From contig NZ_CP137555.1 in the NCBI RefSeq assembly GCF_033723955.1, forward strand, positions 1,322,501 to 1,386,500: DNA of 64,000 bases, read 5' to 3'. The position numbers and the translations under genes were made by a program. Source of the DNA: Microbulbifer pacificus (GTDB lineage Bacteria; Pseudomonadota; Gammaproteobacteria; Pseudomonadales; Cellvibrionaceae). Below the pieces are notes generated by a model. That model searched no databases. It saw nothing but the letters and a program-made list of their open reading frames with translations, and was not told the DNA's origin. Positions 11,349 through 20,509 of the stretch are shown here, piece after piece; positions within the stretch are counted from its first letter, which is position 1, and every line of letters begins with the position of its first letter.

Positions 11349-11444
11349 TGTGCTTATACCCTCTCCTGATCATTGACGCGCCGGACAAGAAAAGAGACGA
11401 CGCGCGGTAATGCAATGACGAATACAGTCTAGTGCTGATCAGTA

Positions 11445-11472
11445 ATTTGCGGGCTCTCGGCGGGTTTTCAAG
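11445..11472 (-). promoter_or_regulatory. Heat-shock (sigma32-like) promoter of clpB
   Basis: Minus strand: CTTGAAA (11472-11466) is a perfect sigma32 -35 element. After 12 bp comes CCCGCAAAT (11453-11445), resembling the CCCCATnT -10 consensus at its C-run and AT end. It lies about 97 bp before the clpB start, as expected for a gene of this regulon. Confidence 0.5.
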
Positions 11473-11560
11473 CTTAACGCGCTTGATCGAGATCAATAGG
11501 ATCTTAAGTTGGTCCGGTGGCGGCCAAGCACTGGACCTGCTTAAGAAGAATAATCAGGGA

Positions 11561-12322
11561 TCACTCGAACCAGATTAAAGTAGCCATGCGCCCGGTATCC
11601 CTATCGCGACGATAAGAGAAAAACTCAGAATCCTCGGTAACGGTACAGCGGTCACCACCAAAAACCTGGGTCACCCCCAACTCCGCAAGCTCCGCACGCC
11701 CAAGGGCATAGATATCCGCCAGGAAATGCAGCGGCTTTTGAGAATGGGGCACGAAACATCTGGCAATGGCCTCCGCATGGGCCTCGCTCATGGACGACTC
11801 GAATGCCGCCTCCAGCACATCCACCCCGCACTCGAATGCCTCAGGGCCGATGGCCGGGCCGAGCCACACCAGCAGATCTTCCGGCGCACTCCCCATGGCG
11901 CGAATGGTCTCGCGGATCACCCCGCCGGTCAGCCCGCGCCAGCCCGCATGAATGGCCGCCACTTCGGAACCTTCGCGATTGCACACCAGCAGTGGCAGAC
12001 AGTCCGCGGTCATCACCGCACACACGACACCCGCTTCACTGGTGTAACTCGCATCCGCGGTACGAACCATGCCATCGCTGTGGGCGACCACCGCCTTGTC
12101 ACTGTGAATCTGCTCCAGCCACTGGGGCTCGCTGGGCAGATTCAGCTCCCGCTTGAGCTGTGCGCGATTCGCCGCTACCGCTTCCGGCGCATCCCCCACA
12201 TGGTCCGCCAGATTGAACGCCTCATAGCCGCCGGTACTTTGACCGCCGCGGCGCAGAGTGACAAAGGCGTGCACCCCGGCAGGAGCGGGCCAGTCGGGCT
12301 TGAGGTAGTGATCGGCAGCCAT
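11561..12322 (-). CDS. pgeF: YfiH/PgeF family protein (peptidoglycan editing factor, laccase domain)
   Basis: Member of the DUF152/YfiH family, reported as a multicopper-oxidase-like or purine-nucleoside enzyme and, in E. coli, as an editing factor that keeps L-Ser out of peptidoglycan stems. The 253-residue product has the metal-site motifs VMTADCLPLLV and AIHAGWRGLTGGV and the early LEQIHSDKAVV His segment. It starts at ATG 12322, 35 bp after the rluD stop on the same strand, the same rluD-pgeF-clpB order as in Pseudomonas. There are 212 bp to clpB, which has its own promoter. Confidence 0.9.
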   Translation of the reverse strand: MAADHYLKPDWPAPAGVHAFVTLRRGGQSTGGYEAFNLADHVGDAPEAVAANRAQLKRELNLPSEPQWLEQIHSDKAVVAHSDGMVRTADASYTSEAGVVCAVMTADCLPLLVCNREGSEVAAIHAGWRGLTGGVIRETIRAMGSAPEDLLVWLGPAIGPEAFECGVDVLEAAFESSMSEAHAEAIARCFVPHSQKPLHFLADIYALGRAELAELGVTQVFGGDRCTVTEDSEFFSYRRDRDTGRMATLIWFE

Positions 12323-12357
12323 GGGATGTCCTGTGCAATAAGCGGTGTATGTAAACG

Positions 12358-13323
12358 TTATAGCGGGTGAGCGGCGCTGTCCGCGCGCAGTAGCGCCAAC
12401 AAGTGCAGCATATCTTCCGGCATCGGCCTCACCCAGTGCATGGGTTCACCGGTTTCCGGGTGGAACAGTGCGAGCTCCGCCGCATGCAAGGCCTGGCGAG
12501 GGAATTGCTGCAGTGCCCGAATAAGCTCCGGATCGGCACCGGTTGGCAGTTTGCCGCGAGTGCAATAAAGCGTGTCCCCCACCAGAGGGTGGCGGATATG
12601 TGCCATATGTACACGGATCTGGTGGGTGCGACCAGTTTCCAGCTGACAGCGCACCAGGGTGTGTGCGCGGAAGCGCTCCTGCAGCCGGAAATGAGTGATC
12701 GCTTCCTTACCGCCCTGATTAAGTACTGCCATCTTCAGACGGTTGGTACGGTGCCGTCCCATCGGCGCATTTACCTTGCCGCCGCCACTCAGGTTGCCCT
12801 GCACTATCGCGTCATACAGACGGGTCACCGTGCGCTCCTTGAGCTGGTCCACCAGATCGGCCTGGGCTTGCAGGGTCTTGGCCACCACCATCAGGCCGCT
12901 GGTGTCCTTGTCCAGGCGGTGCACGATGCCGGCTCGGGGAATGTTCTGTTGCCCTGGGCAATGGGCCAGCAGGCCGTTCAGCAGGGTGCCGTCCGGGTTG
13001 CCGGCGGCGGGGTGAACCACCAGTCCGGCGGGTTTGTTGATGACCAGGATGGCGTCGTCTTCATAGACGATATCCAGTGCCATATCCTGTGCCACCCACT
13101 CACCCTGAGGCTCCAGTTCGGCGCGCAGGCTCAGCTTTTCACCGCCAAACAGCTTGTCCTTGGGCTTGGCGGTGCGGCCATCCACGGTGAGTTGGCCGCC
13201 TTTTATCCAGGCCTGCAGTCGCGCCCGGGAATAGTCAGGGATCAAATCCGCTGCGGCCTGGTCAAACCTGTGCCCGGCGTACTCCGCGGGGACTTCGATA
13301 TCGAGTTGTATTTGATTGCTCAT
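12358..13323 (-). CDS. rluD: 23S rRNA pseudouridine synthase RluD
   Basis: Converts U1911, U1915 and U1917 in helix 69 of 23S rRNA to pseudouridine (E. coli numbering). The 321-residue protein has an N-terminal S4 RNA-binding domain (about 20-90, SRARLQAWIKGGQLTVDG) and the catalytic motif HRLDKDTSGLMVVAK with the nucleophilic Asp; RTHQIRVHMAHI is the second family motif. The open frame runs back to 13566 but would overlap divergent bamD. MSNQIQLDIEVPAEYAGHRFDQ at ATG 13323 matches the family N-terminus (E. coli 326 residues). Confidence 0.95.
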   Translation of the reverse strand: MSNQIQLDIEVPAEYAGHRFDQAAADLIPDYSRARLQAWIKGGQLTVDGRTAKPKDKLFGGEKLSLRAELEPQGEWVAQDMALDIVYEDDAILVINKPAGLVVHPAAGNPDGTLLNGLLAHCPGQQNIPRAGIVHRLDKDTSGLMVVAKTLQAQADLVDQLKERTVTRLYDAIVQGNLSGGGKVNAPMGRHRTNRLKMAVLNQGGKEAITHFRLQERFRAHTLVRCQLETGRTHQIRVHMAHIRHPLVGDTLYCTRGKLPTGADPELIRALQQFPRQALHAAELALFHPETGEPMHWVRPMPEDMLHLLALLRADSAAHPL

Positions 13324-13447
13324 CTGAGAGGGTCTAATACTTTGGGCTGGCGGGGCGCTGTGGTTAAATAGCTGCCCTTCAGCCCCCGGTGATTTTTGGG
13401 CGGCTAGTTTAATAAGGTTGAGACAAATAATGATAGAGCGAGGGGCA

Positions 13448-14392
13448 ATGCAGTCGTGGAATAAGCAGGCCTGGAAAACGCTGTTACTGGCAATGCTGGC
13501 GGTTTTCGTGGCCTCGTGCGCCAGCACCGACGAAGAGGAAGAGGGCCTGCCCTCCGGCAATCGCACCGAACAGGCCTTCTACGAAGCGGCACAGCGGCAG
13601 CTCAGATCCAGTCAGTGGGAGATGGCGATCAAGAACCTGCGGGCGCTGGAAGACAACTTTCCCTTCGGCAACTACGCCGAACAGGCCCAGCTGGAGCTGA
13701 TTTACGCCTACTACCGCGACTATCAGAACGACGCCGCCATCTCTGCGGCAGACCGTTTTATCCGCCTGCACCCGCAGCACCGCAATGTGGACTACGCCTA
13801 TTACATGAAAGGGCTGGCCTCTTTCACCGAGGGCAGCGGTCTGTTCGAGCGATTCCTGCCTACAGACATGACCCGCCGCGATCCGGGCTCTGCCCGCGAA
13901 TCCTTCGCTTATTTCGCCCAGCTGATGGCGCGCTACCCCGACAGCCGCTATGCCCCGGATGCGCAGAAGCGCATGATCCACCTGCGCAACCTGCTGGCGC
14001 GCTACGAAATCAACGTGGCCAACTACTACTTCAAGCGCGGTGCCTACCTGGCTTCTGCCAACCGCGGCCGCTTTGTGGTGGAGAACTTCCAGCAGACCCC
14101 GGCGGTGCCGGACGCGCTGGCGGTCATGGTGCAGTCCTACCACCTGCTGGAGATGTCGCAGCTGGAGAACACTTCACTCGAGGTACTGCGCACCAACTAC
14201 CCTGACCATCCCGCCTTCGAGAAGGACGGCAGCTTCAACTACAAATACTACGCCGGTGCCAAGGGCCGCAGCCTGGTCCACCGCGTGACCCTCGGCCTGT
14301 TCGAGAAGTCCGACCCGCGCGGCTTTGACAGCCGCGAGATCTACAACGCCGAATACCGTCCGGAAACGGCACCGCTGCCGCCCGAGCTGTAA
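13448..14392 (+). CDS. bamD: Outer-membrane assembly lipoprotein BamD
   Basis: TPR lipoprotein of the BAM complex that folds beta-barrel proteins into the outer membrane. ATG 13448 follows an AGGGG ribosome site and begins [20 protein letters not shown], then the lipobox VASC with Cys as lipidation site. TPR-like repeats follow ([59 protein letters not shown]). At 314 residues it is longer than E. coli BamD (245), with an extended C-terminal tail. Earlier in-frame starts at 13418 and 13430 would lengthen the signal peptide. It is divergent from rluD, and a strong terminator follows. Confidence 0.94.
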   Translation: MQSWNKQAWKTLLLAMLAVFVASCASTDEEEEGLPSGNRTEQAFYEAAQRQLRSSQWEMAIKNLRALEDNFPFGNYAEQAQLELIYAYYRDYQNDAAISAADRFIRLHPQHRNVDYAYYMKGLASFTEGSGLFERFLPTDMTRRDPGSARESFAYFAQLMARYPDSRYAPDAQKRMIHLRNLLARYEINVANYYFKRGAYLASANRGRFVVENFQQTPAVPDALAVMVQSYHLLEMSQLENTSLEVLRTNYPDHPAFEKDGSFNYKYYAGAKGRSLVHRVTLGLFEKSDPRGFDSREIYNAEYRPETAPLPPEL

Positions 14393-14411
14393 GCCTCGGC
14401 GACAGGCAAAC

Positions 14412-14447
14412 AAAAAGGCCCCGCTGTGGAAGCAGCGGGGCCTTTTT
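14412..14447. terminator. Bidirectional intrinsic terminator between bamD and nadE
   Basis: GGCCCCGCTG pairs with CAGCGGGGCC around a short loop, flanked by AAAAA on the left and TTTTT on the right, so it can stop both the bamD (+) and nadE (-) transcripts. Confidence 0.9.
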
Positions 14448-14485
14448 GTTTTGGGCAATCTCGTTGCCTGCGCAATCTGCCGGGG

Positions 14486-16114
14486 TTACTCCCCGGCCTT
14501 CCAGCCATTGGTGATGGGATATCGGCGGTCACGGCCGAAACCGCGCTCGGAAATCCGTACCCCCACGGCCGCCTGCCGGCGCTTGTATTCATTGCGATCC
14601 ACCAATCGCACCACCCGCGTCACGGTTTCACTGTCGAATCCCAGCGCGATGATATCCGCGGCACTGTGGTCGAGATCGATATATTGTCGCAGGATCTCAT
14701 CCAGTATCTCGTAGGGTGGCAGGCTGTCGGAGTCCACCTGATCCGGCGCCAGCTCCGCACTGGGCTCGCGGGTGATAACGGTTTCCGGAATCACATCGGA
14801 CACCGTGTTGCGGTAGCGGGACAATTCGTAGACCAGAATCTTGGGCACATCCTTCAGCGCGTTGTAGCCGCCAACCATGTCCCCGTACAGGGTGGCGTAG
14901 CCCACAGACATCTCGCTCTTGTTGCCAGTGGTCAGCACCATAAAGCCCTTCTTGTTGGAGATGGCCATCAGCAGCATGCCGCGCGAGCGCGCCTGGAGGT
15001 TTTCCTCGGTGGTATCGCGCTCGCTACCGGCAAACTCACTCGCCAGCGCCGTCATCGCCGCGTCGAAAATACCCTCGATGCTGATGACGCGGTAGTGGAT
15101 TCCCATGCGCTTGGCCTGATCCGCCGCGTCATTCTTCGACAGATCCGAGGTGTAGCGGAACGGCATCATCACCGCCTCCACCCGATCCGGGCCCAGTGCA
15201 TCAACCGCAATGGCCAGGGTCAGGGCCGAGTCGATACCGCCGGACAACCCTAGTACTACGCCCTTGAATCCATTCTTGTTCACATAGTCGCGCACTCCCA
15301 GCACCAGCGCCTGATACACGGAGGCGAGTTCCTCCAGGGGTGCCGCGTCATTGCCCTGCACCAGGGACACGTCGTCGCCATCGACCTGCACGGTCACCGG
15401 CAACAGGCTCTCCACGAACTCGGGCGCCCGCGCGCGCAGCTCGCCATGCTTGTCCACCGCGAAGGAGCCGCCGTCGAACACCAGTTCATCCTGGCCGCCC
15501 ACGGTATTGACGTAGACGATCGGCATTTTTCCCGCCTGGGCCTGGCGCCCCAGCAGCGCCAAGCGCTCCTCCGCCTTGCCGCGATGGAAGGGAGACGCGT
15601 TGATATTGAGCATCAACTTGGCCCCCGCGCGCTCCGCCTGTACCACCGGCTCCGGGTGCCAGATGTCCTCACAGATGGTGATGGCCGTGGGAATACCTTT
15701 TATATCCACCACACACGGTTGGTCCCCGGGCACGAAGTAGCGCAGCTCGTCGAACACCTGGTAGTTGGGGAGCTTCTGCTTGGCGTATTCCGCCACCAGT
15801 TCGCCATCCCGGATCAGCCCGGCCATGTTGAGCACCCGGCCAGCCACTACCCGCGGATAACCGATCAGCACCGCACAGGGCAGCGCGGCCTGCTTGAGCT
15901 TTTCCAGCGCGGCGTCGATGCGCTTTTGCATACTGGGGCGCAGCAGCAAATCTTCCGGTGGATAACCGCACAGGGTCAGCTCCGGAAACAGCACCAGGTC
16001 GGCCTCGTGCTCGCGGTGGGCTCTGCGGGCGACCTCGACCACCTGGTCGGTATTGCCGGGGATATCCCCCACCAGCAGATTGATTTGCGCCAGCACTAGC
16101 TGCAAAGTAGACAT
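14486..16114 (-). CDS. nadE: Glutamine-dependent NAD+ synthetase
   Basis: Last step of NAD synthesis: amidation of nicotinic acid adenine dinucleotide with ammonia from glutamine. It has an N-terminal nitrilase-type glutaminase domain (FPELTLCGYPPEDLL with Glu; KQKLPNYQVFDE with Lys; TICEDIWHPE with Cys). The C-terminal ATP-pyrophosphatase domain starts at GLSGGIDSALTLAI and ends with NEYKRRQAAVGVRIS. The open frame extends to 16894, but that extension is low-complexity, unlike the family and antisense to pilS; MSTLQLVLAQINLLVGD at ATG 16114 is the normal N-terminus (542 residues). The gene is monocistronic between the shared terminator and divergent pilS. Confidence 0.95.
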   Translation of the reverse strand: MSTLQLVLAQINLLVGDIPGNTDQVVEVARRAHREHEADLVLFPELTLCGYPPEDLLLRPSMQKRIDAALEKLKQAALPCAVLIGYPRVVAGRVLNMAGLIRDGELVAEYAKQKLPNYQVFDELRYFVPGDQPCVVDIKGIPTAITICEDIWHPEPVVQAERAGAKLMLNINASPFHRGKAEERLALLGRQAQAGKMPIVYVNTVGGQDELVFDGGSFAVDKHGELRARAPEFVESLLPVTVQVDGDDVSLVQGNDAAPLEELASVYQALVLGVRDYVNKNGFKGVVLGLSGGIDSALTLAIAVDALGPDRVEAVMMPFRYTSDLSKNDAADQAKRMGIHYRVISIEGIFDAAMTALASEFAGSERDTTEENLQARSRGMLLMAISNKKGFMVLTTGNKSEMSVGYATLYGDMVGGYNALKDVPKILVYELSRYRNTVSDVIPETVITREPSAELAPDQVDSDSLPPYEILDEILRQYIDLDHSAADIIALGFDSETVTRVVRLVDRNEYKRRQAAVGVRISERGFGRDRRYPITNGWKAGE

Positions 16115-16216
16115 CGTTTTACCCCGTTGGACTGAGGCGGCTATTGTAGCCACGCCACCCGGGGGCACAACATCTGCCCGAAAACAGTCCCACTCACCCG
16201 CAAATGAGAATAAAAA

Positions 16217-17896
16217 GTGAGCAGCCCCCCTCTGGCCAGCACAGCGCCGAAAGACGTACCGCAAAAAGTGCCACAAGATGCGGCAGCACGCAGCAGTGCC
16301 ACCGCTCAGCCATATTCCACCCTCAATGGCCCGCGCCTGCGACAGCGCGACCTGCTGAAAATCTACGCCTGGTACCGGGTCGCCATCGCCTTGGTACTGC
16401 TCGGGCTGTTCGCCTCGGGCATCAGCCGCGGAGCCGTTGGCACCCTGCACCCCGCGCTCTACCTGAATACAGCCATTATCTATGCGGTGCTCACCGTCGC
16501 CTGGCTGCTGTTTCTCTACCCGGGCGGCTTCCAGACCACCCCATTGCGCATCGGCAGCATTCTCGGTAGCGACATTCTCGCGTTTCTGCTGCTGATTCAG
16601 GCCAGCGGCGGACTCAATTCCGGTGTCGGCTACCTGATGCTCACGACCTGTGCCATAGGTTCGCTGTTGCTTGACCGGCGCATGGGCGCCTTCCTGGCCG
16701 CGATTGCCAGTATCGCGGTCATCGGCCAACAGCTGTTCGGCATTCTGGTGGGCCACGCGGATACCCAGGATATCGTCTCCGCCGGAAGCCTCGGTATCCT
16801 GCTGTTTACCTGTGTGACCGCCCTGCAATATCTCTCCACCCATATCCGCCTCGCCAACCAGAAAGCAGAGCAGGAGCGCCGGCAGGCACAGCACCTGCAG
16901 CGGCTGACCCAGCAGATTGTTGCTCAGATGCGCACCGGGGTACTGGTGCTGGACGGCGATAACCGACCGGAACTGGTCAACCGCGCGGCGCAGCAGTTAC
17001 TGGGAATGAAATGGGGGAAAGCCGGTGAACTGGGCGCGGAACTGCAAAAGGCACTGGATGCGCTGAAGTCAAAGACCGATAGAAACAGCCGCATCATCAG
17101 GGGCGCCGGGCATAACGAGCTGCGCGCAAGCATCACTACCCTGGCAAACGACAACCGCACCAGCTCGCTGGTATTTCTTGAAGACAACCGCAAGCTGGTG
17201 CAACAGGCCCAGCAGCTGAAGCTCGCCTCGCTCGGGCGTCTCACCGGCTCCATTGCGCATGAAATACGCAACCCGCTCTCTGCCATCAGTCACGCCGCGG
17301 AACTCCTGGGGGAGTCCTCCGGTATTTCAGGGGAAGACAAACAGCTGACCGAAATCATCTGCCGCCACAGCCAGCGGGTAAACCAGATTGTAGAGAATGT
17401 CATGCAGCTCTCGCGCCGCCGTGTAACGGAACCGCAAAGAATGGATTTGTGCCGGTGGGCGGAAGACTTCCTGCAGGATTACCGCGCCGGTTCCGCACAG
17501 CAAACAGAAATTGTCCTCACCCTGCCCCCGGCATCGGTGTATGCACGTTTCGACCCGGACCAAATGGCGCAGGTCGTGACCAATCTCTGTAACAATGCTG
17601 TGCGACACTCACGGATTGCCACGGGGCGAGCCGATGCAGAACTTGCGATCCGCTACAACCGTGAGCGCGAGTGCGCCGAGCTTGATGTACTCGATCTGGG
17701 CACTGGTGTTCCCGAAGAGCACAAAGAGCAGATGTTCGAGCCATTTTTCACTACCGAAATCTCTGGCGCAGGCCTCGGGCTGTATATCGCCAGAGAATTA
17801 TGCGAATCCAATCGCGCCAATCTTTATTACTGTCGCGGTCAAGACAGCCGCAGCTGCTTCAGAGTAGAATTTGCCCACGCCGAACAGATTTTCTGA
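16217..17896 (+). CDS. pilS: Sensor histidine kinase PilS
   Basis: Membrane sensor of the PilSR pair controlling pilin transcription; in Pseudomonas it reads pilin levels in the inner membrane. The 559-residue protein has about six N-terminal membrane helices (about residues 50-215), a PAS-like segment (VLVLDGDNRPELVNRAAQQ), the HisKA box SIAHEIRNPLSAISHAAEL (His near 346), the N box NLCNNAVRHS, and the G boxes DLGTGVPEE and GAGLGLYIARELC. Translation starts at GTG 16217; an Ala/Gln/Ser-rich stretch of about 40 residues precedes the first helix. It lies 44 bp upstream of pilR, same strand, the conserved order. The kinase motifs look intact, unlike the partner regulator. Confidence 0.92.
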   Translation: MSSPPLASTAPKDVPQKVPQDAAARSSATAQPYSTLNGPRLRQRDLLKIYAWYRVAIALVLLGLFASGISRGAVGTLHPALYLNTAIIYAVLTVAWLLFLYPGGFQTTPLRIGSILGSDILAFLLLIQASGGLNSGVGYLMLTTCAIGSLLLDRRMGAFLAAIASIAVIGQQLFGILVGHADTQDIVSAGSLGILLFTCVTALQYLSTHIRLANQKAEQERRQAQHLQRLTQQIVAQMRTGVLVLDGDNRPELVNRAAQQLLGMKWGKAGELGAELQKALDALKSKTDRNSRIIRGAGHNELRASITTLANDNRTSSLVFLEDNRKLVQQAQQLKLASLGRLTGSIAHEIRNPLSAISHAAELLGESSGISGEDKQLTEIICRHSQRVNQIVENVMQLSRRRVTEPQRMDLCRWAEDFLQDYRAGSAQQTEIVLTLPPASVYARFDPDQMAQVVTNLCNNAVRHSRIATGRADAELAIRYNRERECAELDVLDLGTGVPEEHKEQMFEPFFTTEISGAGLGLYIARELCESNRANLYYCRGQDSRSCFRVEFAHAEQIF

Positions 17897-17940
17897 TAGC
17901 CACTAAACCAATAAGCTCGATAACAATAAGCTCGATCGCT

Positions 17941-19359
17941 ATGGCCGACCGACAACCCATTGCCCTGGTGGTGGATGACGAGCCCGACATCTGCAACCTG
18001 ATTTCAATGACCCTGCAACGCATGGACGTGCGCGCGGATATCGCCATGTCTGTTGCCGAGGCGCGGCGTCGCCTTGCGGAAAAACATTACGATTTCTGCC
18101 TCACTGATATGCGCTTACCGGACGGTGACGGCCTGCAGGTCGTGGAAGCCATTCAGGAACTACCCGCCGATCGCGCACTCCCGGTCGCCGTCATCACCGC
18201 CCACGGCAATATGGATACGGCCATTGCCGCGCTCAAACTCGGCGCTTTCGATTTTGTTAGTAAACCCGTCAATTTGGAGCGCCTGCGCAACCTCGTGCAG
18301 CTGGCACTGCGCCTCAACGAAGGTCGCTTTCTGGCACGCCAGGAATTCCCGGCGCTGTTTCAAGGCCAGTCGGATGCCATCCAGGCACTCCGGGTACAGA
18401 TTGAAAAAATTGCACGCAGCGATGCACCGGTGCATATCACCGGCGAGGCGGGCTCAGGCAAGGAACTGGCCGCAAGGTGCATCCACGATCAGGGCCCCCG
18501 CTGTAATCGCGCGTTCGTCCCGGTGCACTGCGCAACCATCCCCGCCGAACAACTTGAGCCGCTGCTGTTTGGCGGCCCGATACAATCCGAGCGTGCCTCG
18601 GGGCTGCTGCAGACCGCAAACGGCGGCACTCTCTACTTCGATGATGTGACAGAGCTGCCGCAGGATATTCAGGTCAAACTGTTGCGCGCCATTCAGGAAA
18701 AAGGCTTTCGCTCTGCTGCCACCGGTGAAAATATAAAGCTGGACATTCGTATACTGACAGGTTCACGCAAACCGCTCACCGACGAAGTCCGCGCAGGCCG
18801 TTTTCGCAGCGACCTTTACTATCTGATCAATGTCATCGAACTCGCCATACCACCACTGCGCGAGAGACGCGAAGATATCCCGCTGTTAACACGCAATGTG
18901 TTGCGGCGTATAAGCAGCGAATCCCGAGGTGCGGCAGCAAAGGCATCCCAGGATGCCGTCCTCGCCCTGCAGACCTATTCCTTTCCGGGCAATCTGCGGG
19001 AGCTGGAAAATATACTCGAGCGCGCTGTCACCCTGGGGGAGAGCAGTACACTCTATGCGCGGGATCTTGTCATTCCTGCGGCGTCGCCAATTCCCTGCAA
19101 TACGGGCACAAGGCAAAATGATCTTTCCCCATTGATTCCGCCCAGTGTATCCACAGGTACTCTCCTTGCGGCTTACCCCGGACAGTTTTCCTCTTCAGAC
19201 TTTGAAACACTGGATGACTTCTTACAATCCATCGAACGGGAAGCGATTGAAAGCGCCCTCGGTGAAACCGGCGGGAACAAGACTGCAGCGGCGGAGAAGC
19301 TGGGAATCAGTTTTCGCTCCCTGCGCTACCGGCTGAAAAAGCTCAATATGGAAGAGTAA
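17941..19359 (+). CDS. pilR: PilR-type response regulator lacking the GAFTGA motif
   Basis: NtrC-family regulator: receiver (1-120; DDE at 12-14, phospho-acceptor D56, K108), AAA+ domain (about 140-370) and a Fis-type helix-turn-helix (NKTAAAEKLGISFRSLRYRL). Walker A GEAGSGKE (168-175) is good. The loop that normally carries GSFTGA or GAFTGA for sigma54 contact is replaced by FGGPIQSERASG (210-221), about five residues shorter than in Pseudomonas PilR. Walker B reads YFDDV where most members have FLDE. The Arg-finger side (GRFRSDLYYLINVIEL) is kept. Start chosen at ATG 17941 (MADRQPIALVVDDEPD), not the longer frame overlapping pilS. I infer that it may not activate sigma54 in the standard way; DNA binding should remain. 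Confidence 0.88.
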   Translation: MADRQPIALVVDDEPDICNLISMTLQRMDVRADIAMSVAEARRRLAEKHYDFCLTDMRLPDGDGLQVVEAIQELPADRALPVAVITAHGNMDTAIAALKLGAFDFVSKPVNLERLRNLVQLALRLNEGRFLARQEFPALFQGQSDAIQALRVQIEKIARSDAPVHITGEAGSGKELAARCIHDQGPRCNRAFVPVHCATIPAEQLEPLLFGGPIQSERASGLLQTANGGTLYFDDVTELPQDIQVKLLRAIQEKGFRSAATGENIKLDIRILTGSRKPLTDEVRAGRFRSDLYYLINVIELAIPPLRERREDIPLLTRNVLRRISSESRGAAAKASQDAVLALQTYSFPGNLRELENILERAVTLGESSTLYARDLVIPAASPIPCNTGTRQNDLSPLIPPSVSTGTLLAAYPGQFSSSDFETLDDFLQSIEREAIESALGETGGNKTAAAEKLGISFRSLRYRLKKLNMEE

Positions 19360-19428
19360 AAAACTGGCATTTAGTACGAAAGTACTGTAATGCCGTGTGA
19401 TTGGCTTTTGAAGCTCAATCTGTATGCT

Positions 19429-19456
19429 GGTGTAAATTGTAAAAGGAATTTACACC
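19429..19456 (+). promoter_or_regulatory. Inverted repeat directly abutting the fimT start, ribosome site in loop
   Basis: GGTGTAAATT (19429-19438) and AATTTACACC (19447-19456) are perfect 10-bp complements separated by GTAAAAGG, which holds the Shine-Dalgarno bases. The stem ends exactly one base before ATG 19457. In mRNA it would present the ribosome site in a hairpin loop; in DNA it could be an operator. Just upstream, GGCAT/ATGCC with AGTAC-GAAA-GTACT (about 19365-19394) forms another hairpin. Confidence 0.55.
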
Positions 19457-20026
19457 ATGCAAATACAACGCGGAATCACTTTGATAGAGCTAATCTTGGC
19501 TCTCGCGATACTGGCCATAATTTCATCTATCGCAATTCCCGGTATGGCCGATTTTTTTAAGCGCTATCGCTATGAATCCATCCGACACCATCTGTTTGAC
19601 TTAATCGCACTTGGTCGTGGAAAAGCGTACGGCTACGGAAAAATTTATACTCTCTGCCCTCGCGGTGTGGGAGATACCTGCGATTCGAGCTGGGAGCAAG
19701 GAGCAATACTTTTTATAGATAATAACGGGGACGGCAGCAGAGATACCGATGATGTGATTGAGCGAGTATTACCGGCACTACCAAATGGCGCATCGCTGAC
19801 CTGGAACAGTTTCGGCAATAAAAATTACCTTCAGTACCGCCCGAATGGTCGCACGCGCTCACAGAGTGGAAATTTTTCATTTTGCCCACCAGGAGATACA
19901 GCGGCAAACGGGTGGATCATTGTACTAAATGCGAGCGGTCGCCCTTATTTCGGCAAGGACCGCAACGGCGATGGTATCGTAGAAAACGGAAGCGGCCAGA
20001 ATCTTACCTGCACCGCTGGTCAGTAA
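19457..20026 (+). CDS. fimT: FimT/GspH-like type IV pseudopilin
   Basis: A 189-residue pseudopilin probably secreted into the pilus tip complex. The short leader MQIQRG precedes ITLIELILALAILAII: Gly at -1, Glu at +5, then the hydrophobic assembly helix, the class III signal cut by PilD. The globular part has Cys pairs (LCPRGVGDTC and late CPP/CTAG) and two Ca-binding-like loops, DNNGDGSRDTDD (88-99) and DRNGDGIVENG near the end; such loops are frequent in FimT proteins. It follows pilR by 97 bp and converges on pilE with one base between the stops. Its leader carries the inverted repeat described at 19429. Confidence 0.8.
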   Translation: MQIQRGITLIELILALAILAIISSIAIPGMADFFKRYRYESIRHHLFDLIALGRGKAYGYGKIYTLCPRGVGDTCDSSWEQGAILFIDNNGDGSRDTDDVIERVLPALPNGASLTWNSFGNKNYLQYRPNGRTRSQSGNFSFCPPGDTAANGWIIVLNASGRPYFGKDRNGDGIVENGSGQNLTCTAGQ

Positions 20027-20027
20027 A

Positions 20028-20483
20028 TCAACTACAGGTCTTGTTCCAGCAAAGGTCGCTTGCCTCTGTCAGATTTCCATCTCCATCTCGGTCCCAGACC
20101 TTTTCGCCACTGGATGACAACTGCAAAACTCCATCTCCAGCCTGACTACCTTTGGGCTGAGCCTGCAATGTGTAGGATGAATCGTCCGCAGCGGTGATTA
20201 TCAAGTTATAGGCCTTGTTGTTACCATCCAGTGGTGACTCAGTGGGGAAAATTTGCGGAGCACCGGTATCTGCGTCAGCAGCAGCTGCCTCTTTATATGT
20301 ACCATTTTCGGTAAAATGCCGCTCCATTGCCTGTGCCAGACCTAAAAGCGCTCCCTGCGCATCGGCACGATTTGTGGAGCGAACATGATTCTGATACGAG
20401 GGCCAAGCCACCGCGGTCAAGATCGCAATAATTGCGACCACGATCATTAGTTCGATTAGGGTAAAACCACGCTGTTGTTTCAT
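20028..20483 (-). CDS. pilE: Type IV minor pilin PilE
   Basis: A 151-residue pilin: leader MKQQRG, then FTLIELMIVVAIIAILTAVAWP with Phe +1 and Glu +5, the canonical N-methylated pilin helix. It continues SYQNHVRSTNRADAQGALLGLAQAMERH, characteristic of PilE minor pilins encoded after pilY1. The C-terminal D-region has two Cys (LCWNKTC) near the end. It is the last gene of the fimU-pilVWXY1-E block, which supplies the priming tip complex of the pilus. A plus-oriented terminator lies between it and pilY1, and the convergent fimT stop is one base away. Confidence 0.9.
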   Translation of the reverse strand: MKQQRGFTLIELMIVVAIIAILTAVAWPSYQNHVRSTNRADAQGALLGLAQAMERHFTENGTYKEAAAADADTGAPQIFPTESPLDGNNKAYNLIITAADDSSYTLQAQPKGSQAGDGVLQLSSSGEKVWDRDGDGNLTEASDLCWNKTCS

Positions 20484-20509
20484 TATTAACTCAATATATT
20501 AATTGATCA

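Noticed and set aside
13324..13566. Extended rluD start
   Set aside because: Overlaps bamD divergently; the family N-terminus begins at 13323.
16115..16894. N-terminal extension of nadE to 802 residues
   Set aside because: Lies antisense to pilS, is low-complexity, and exceeds the family length by 260 residues.
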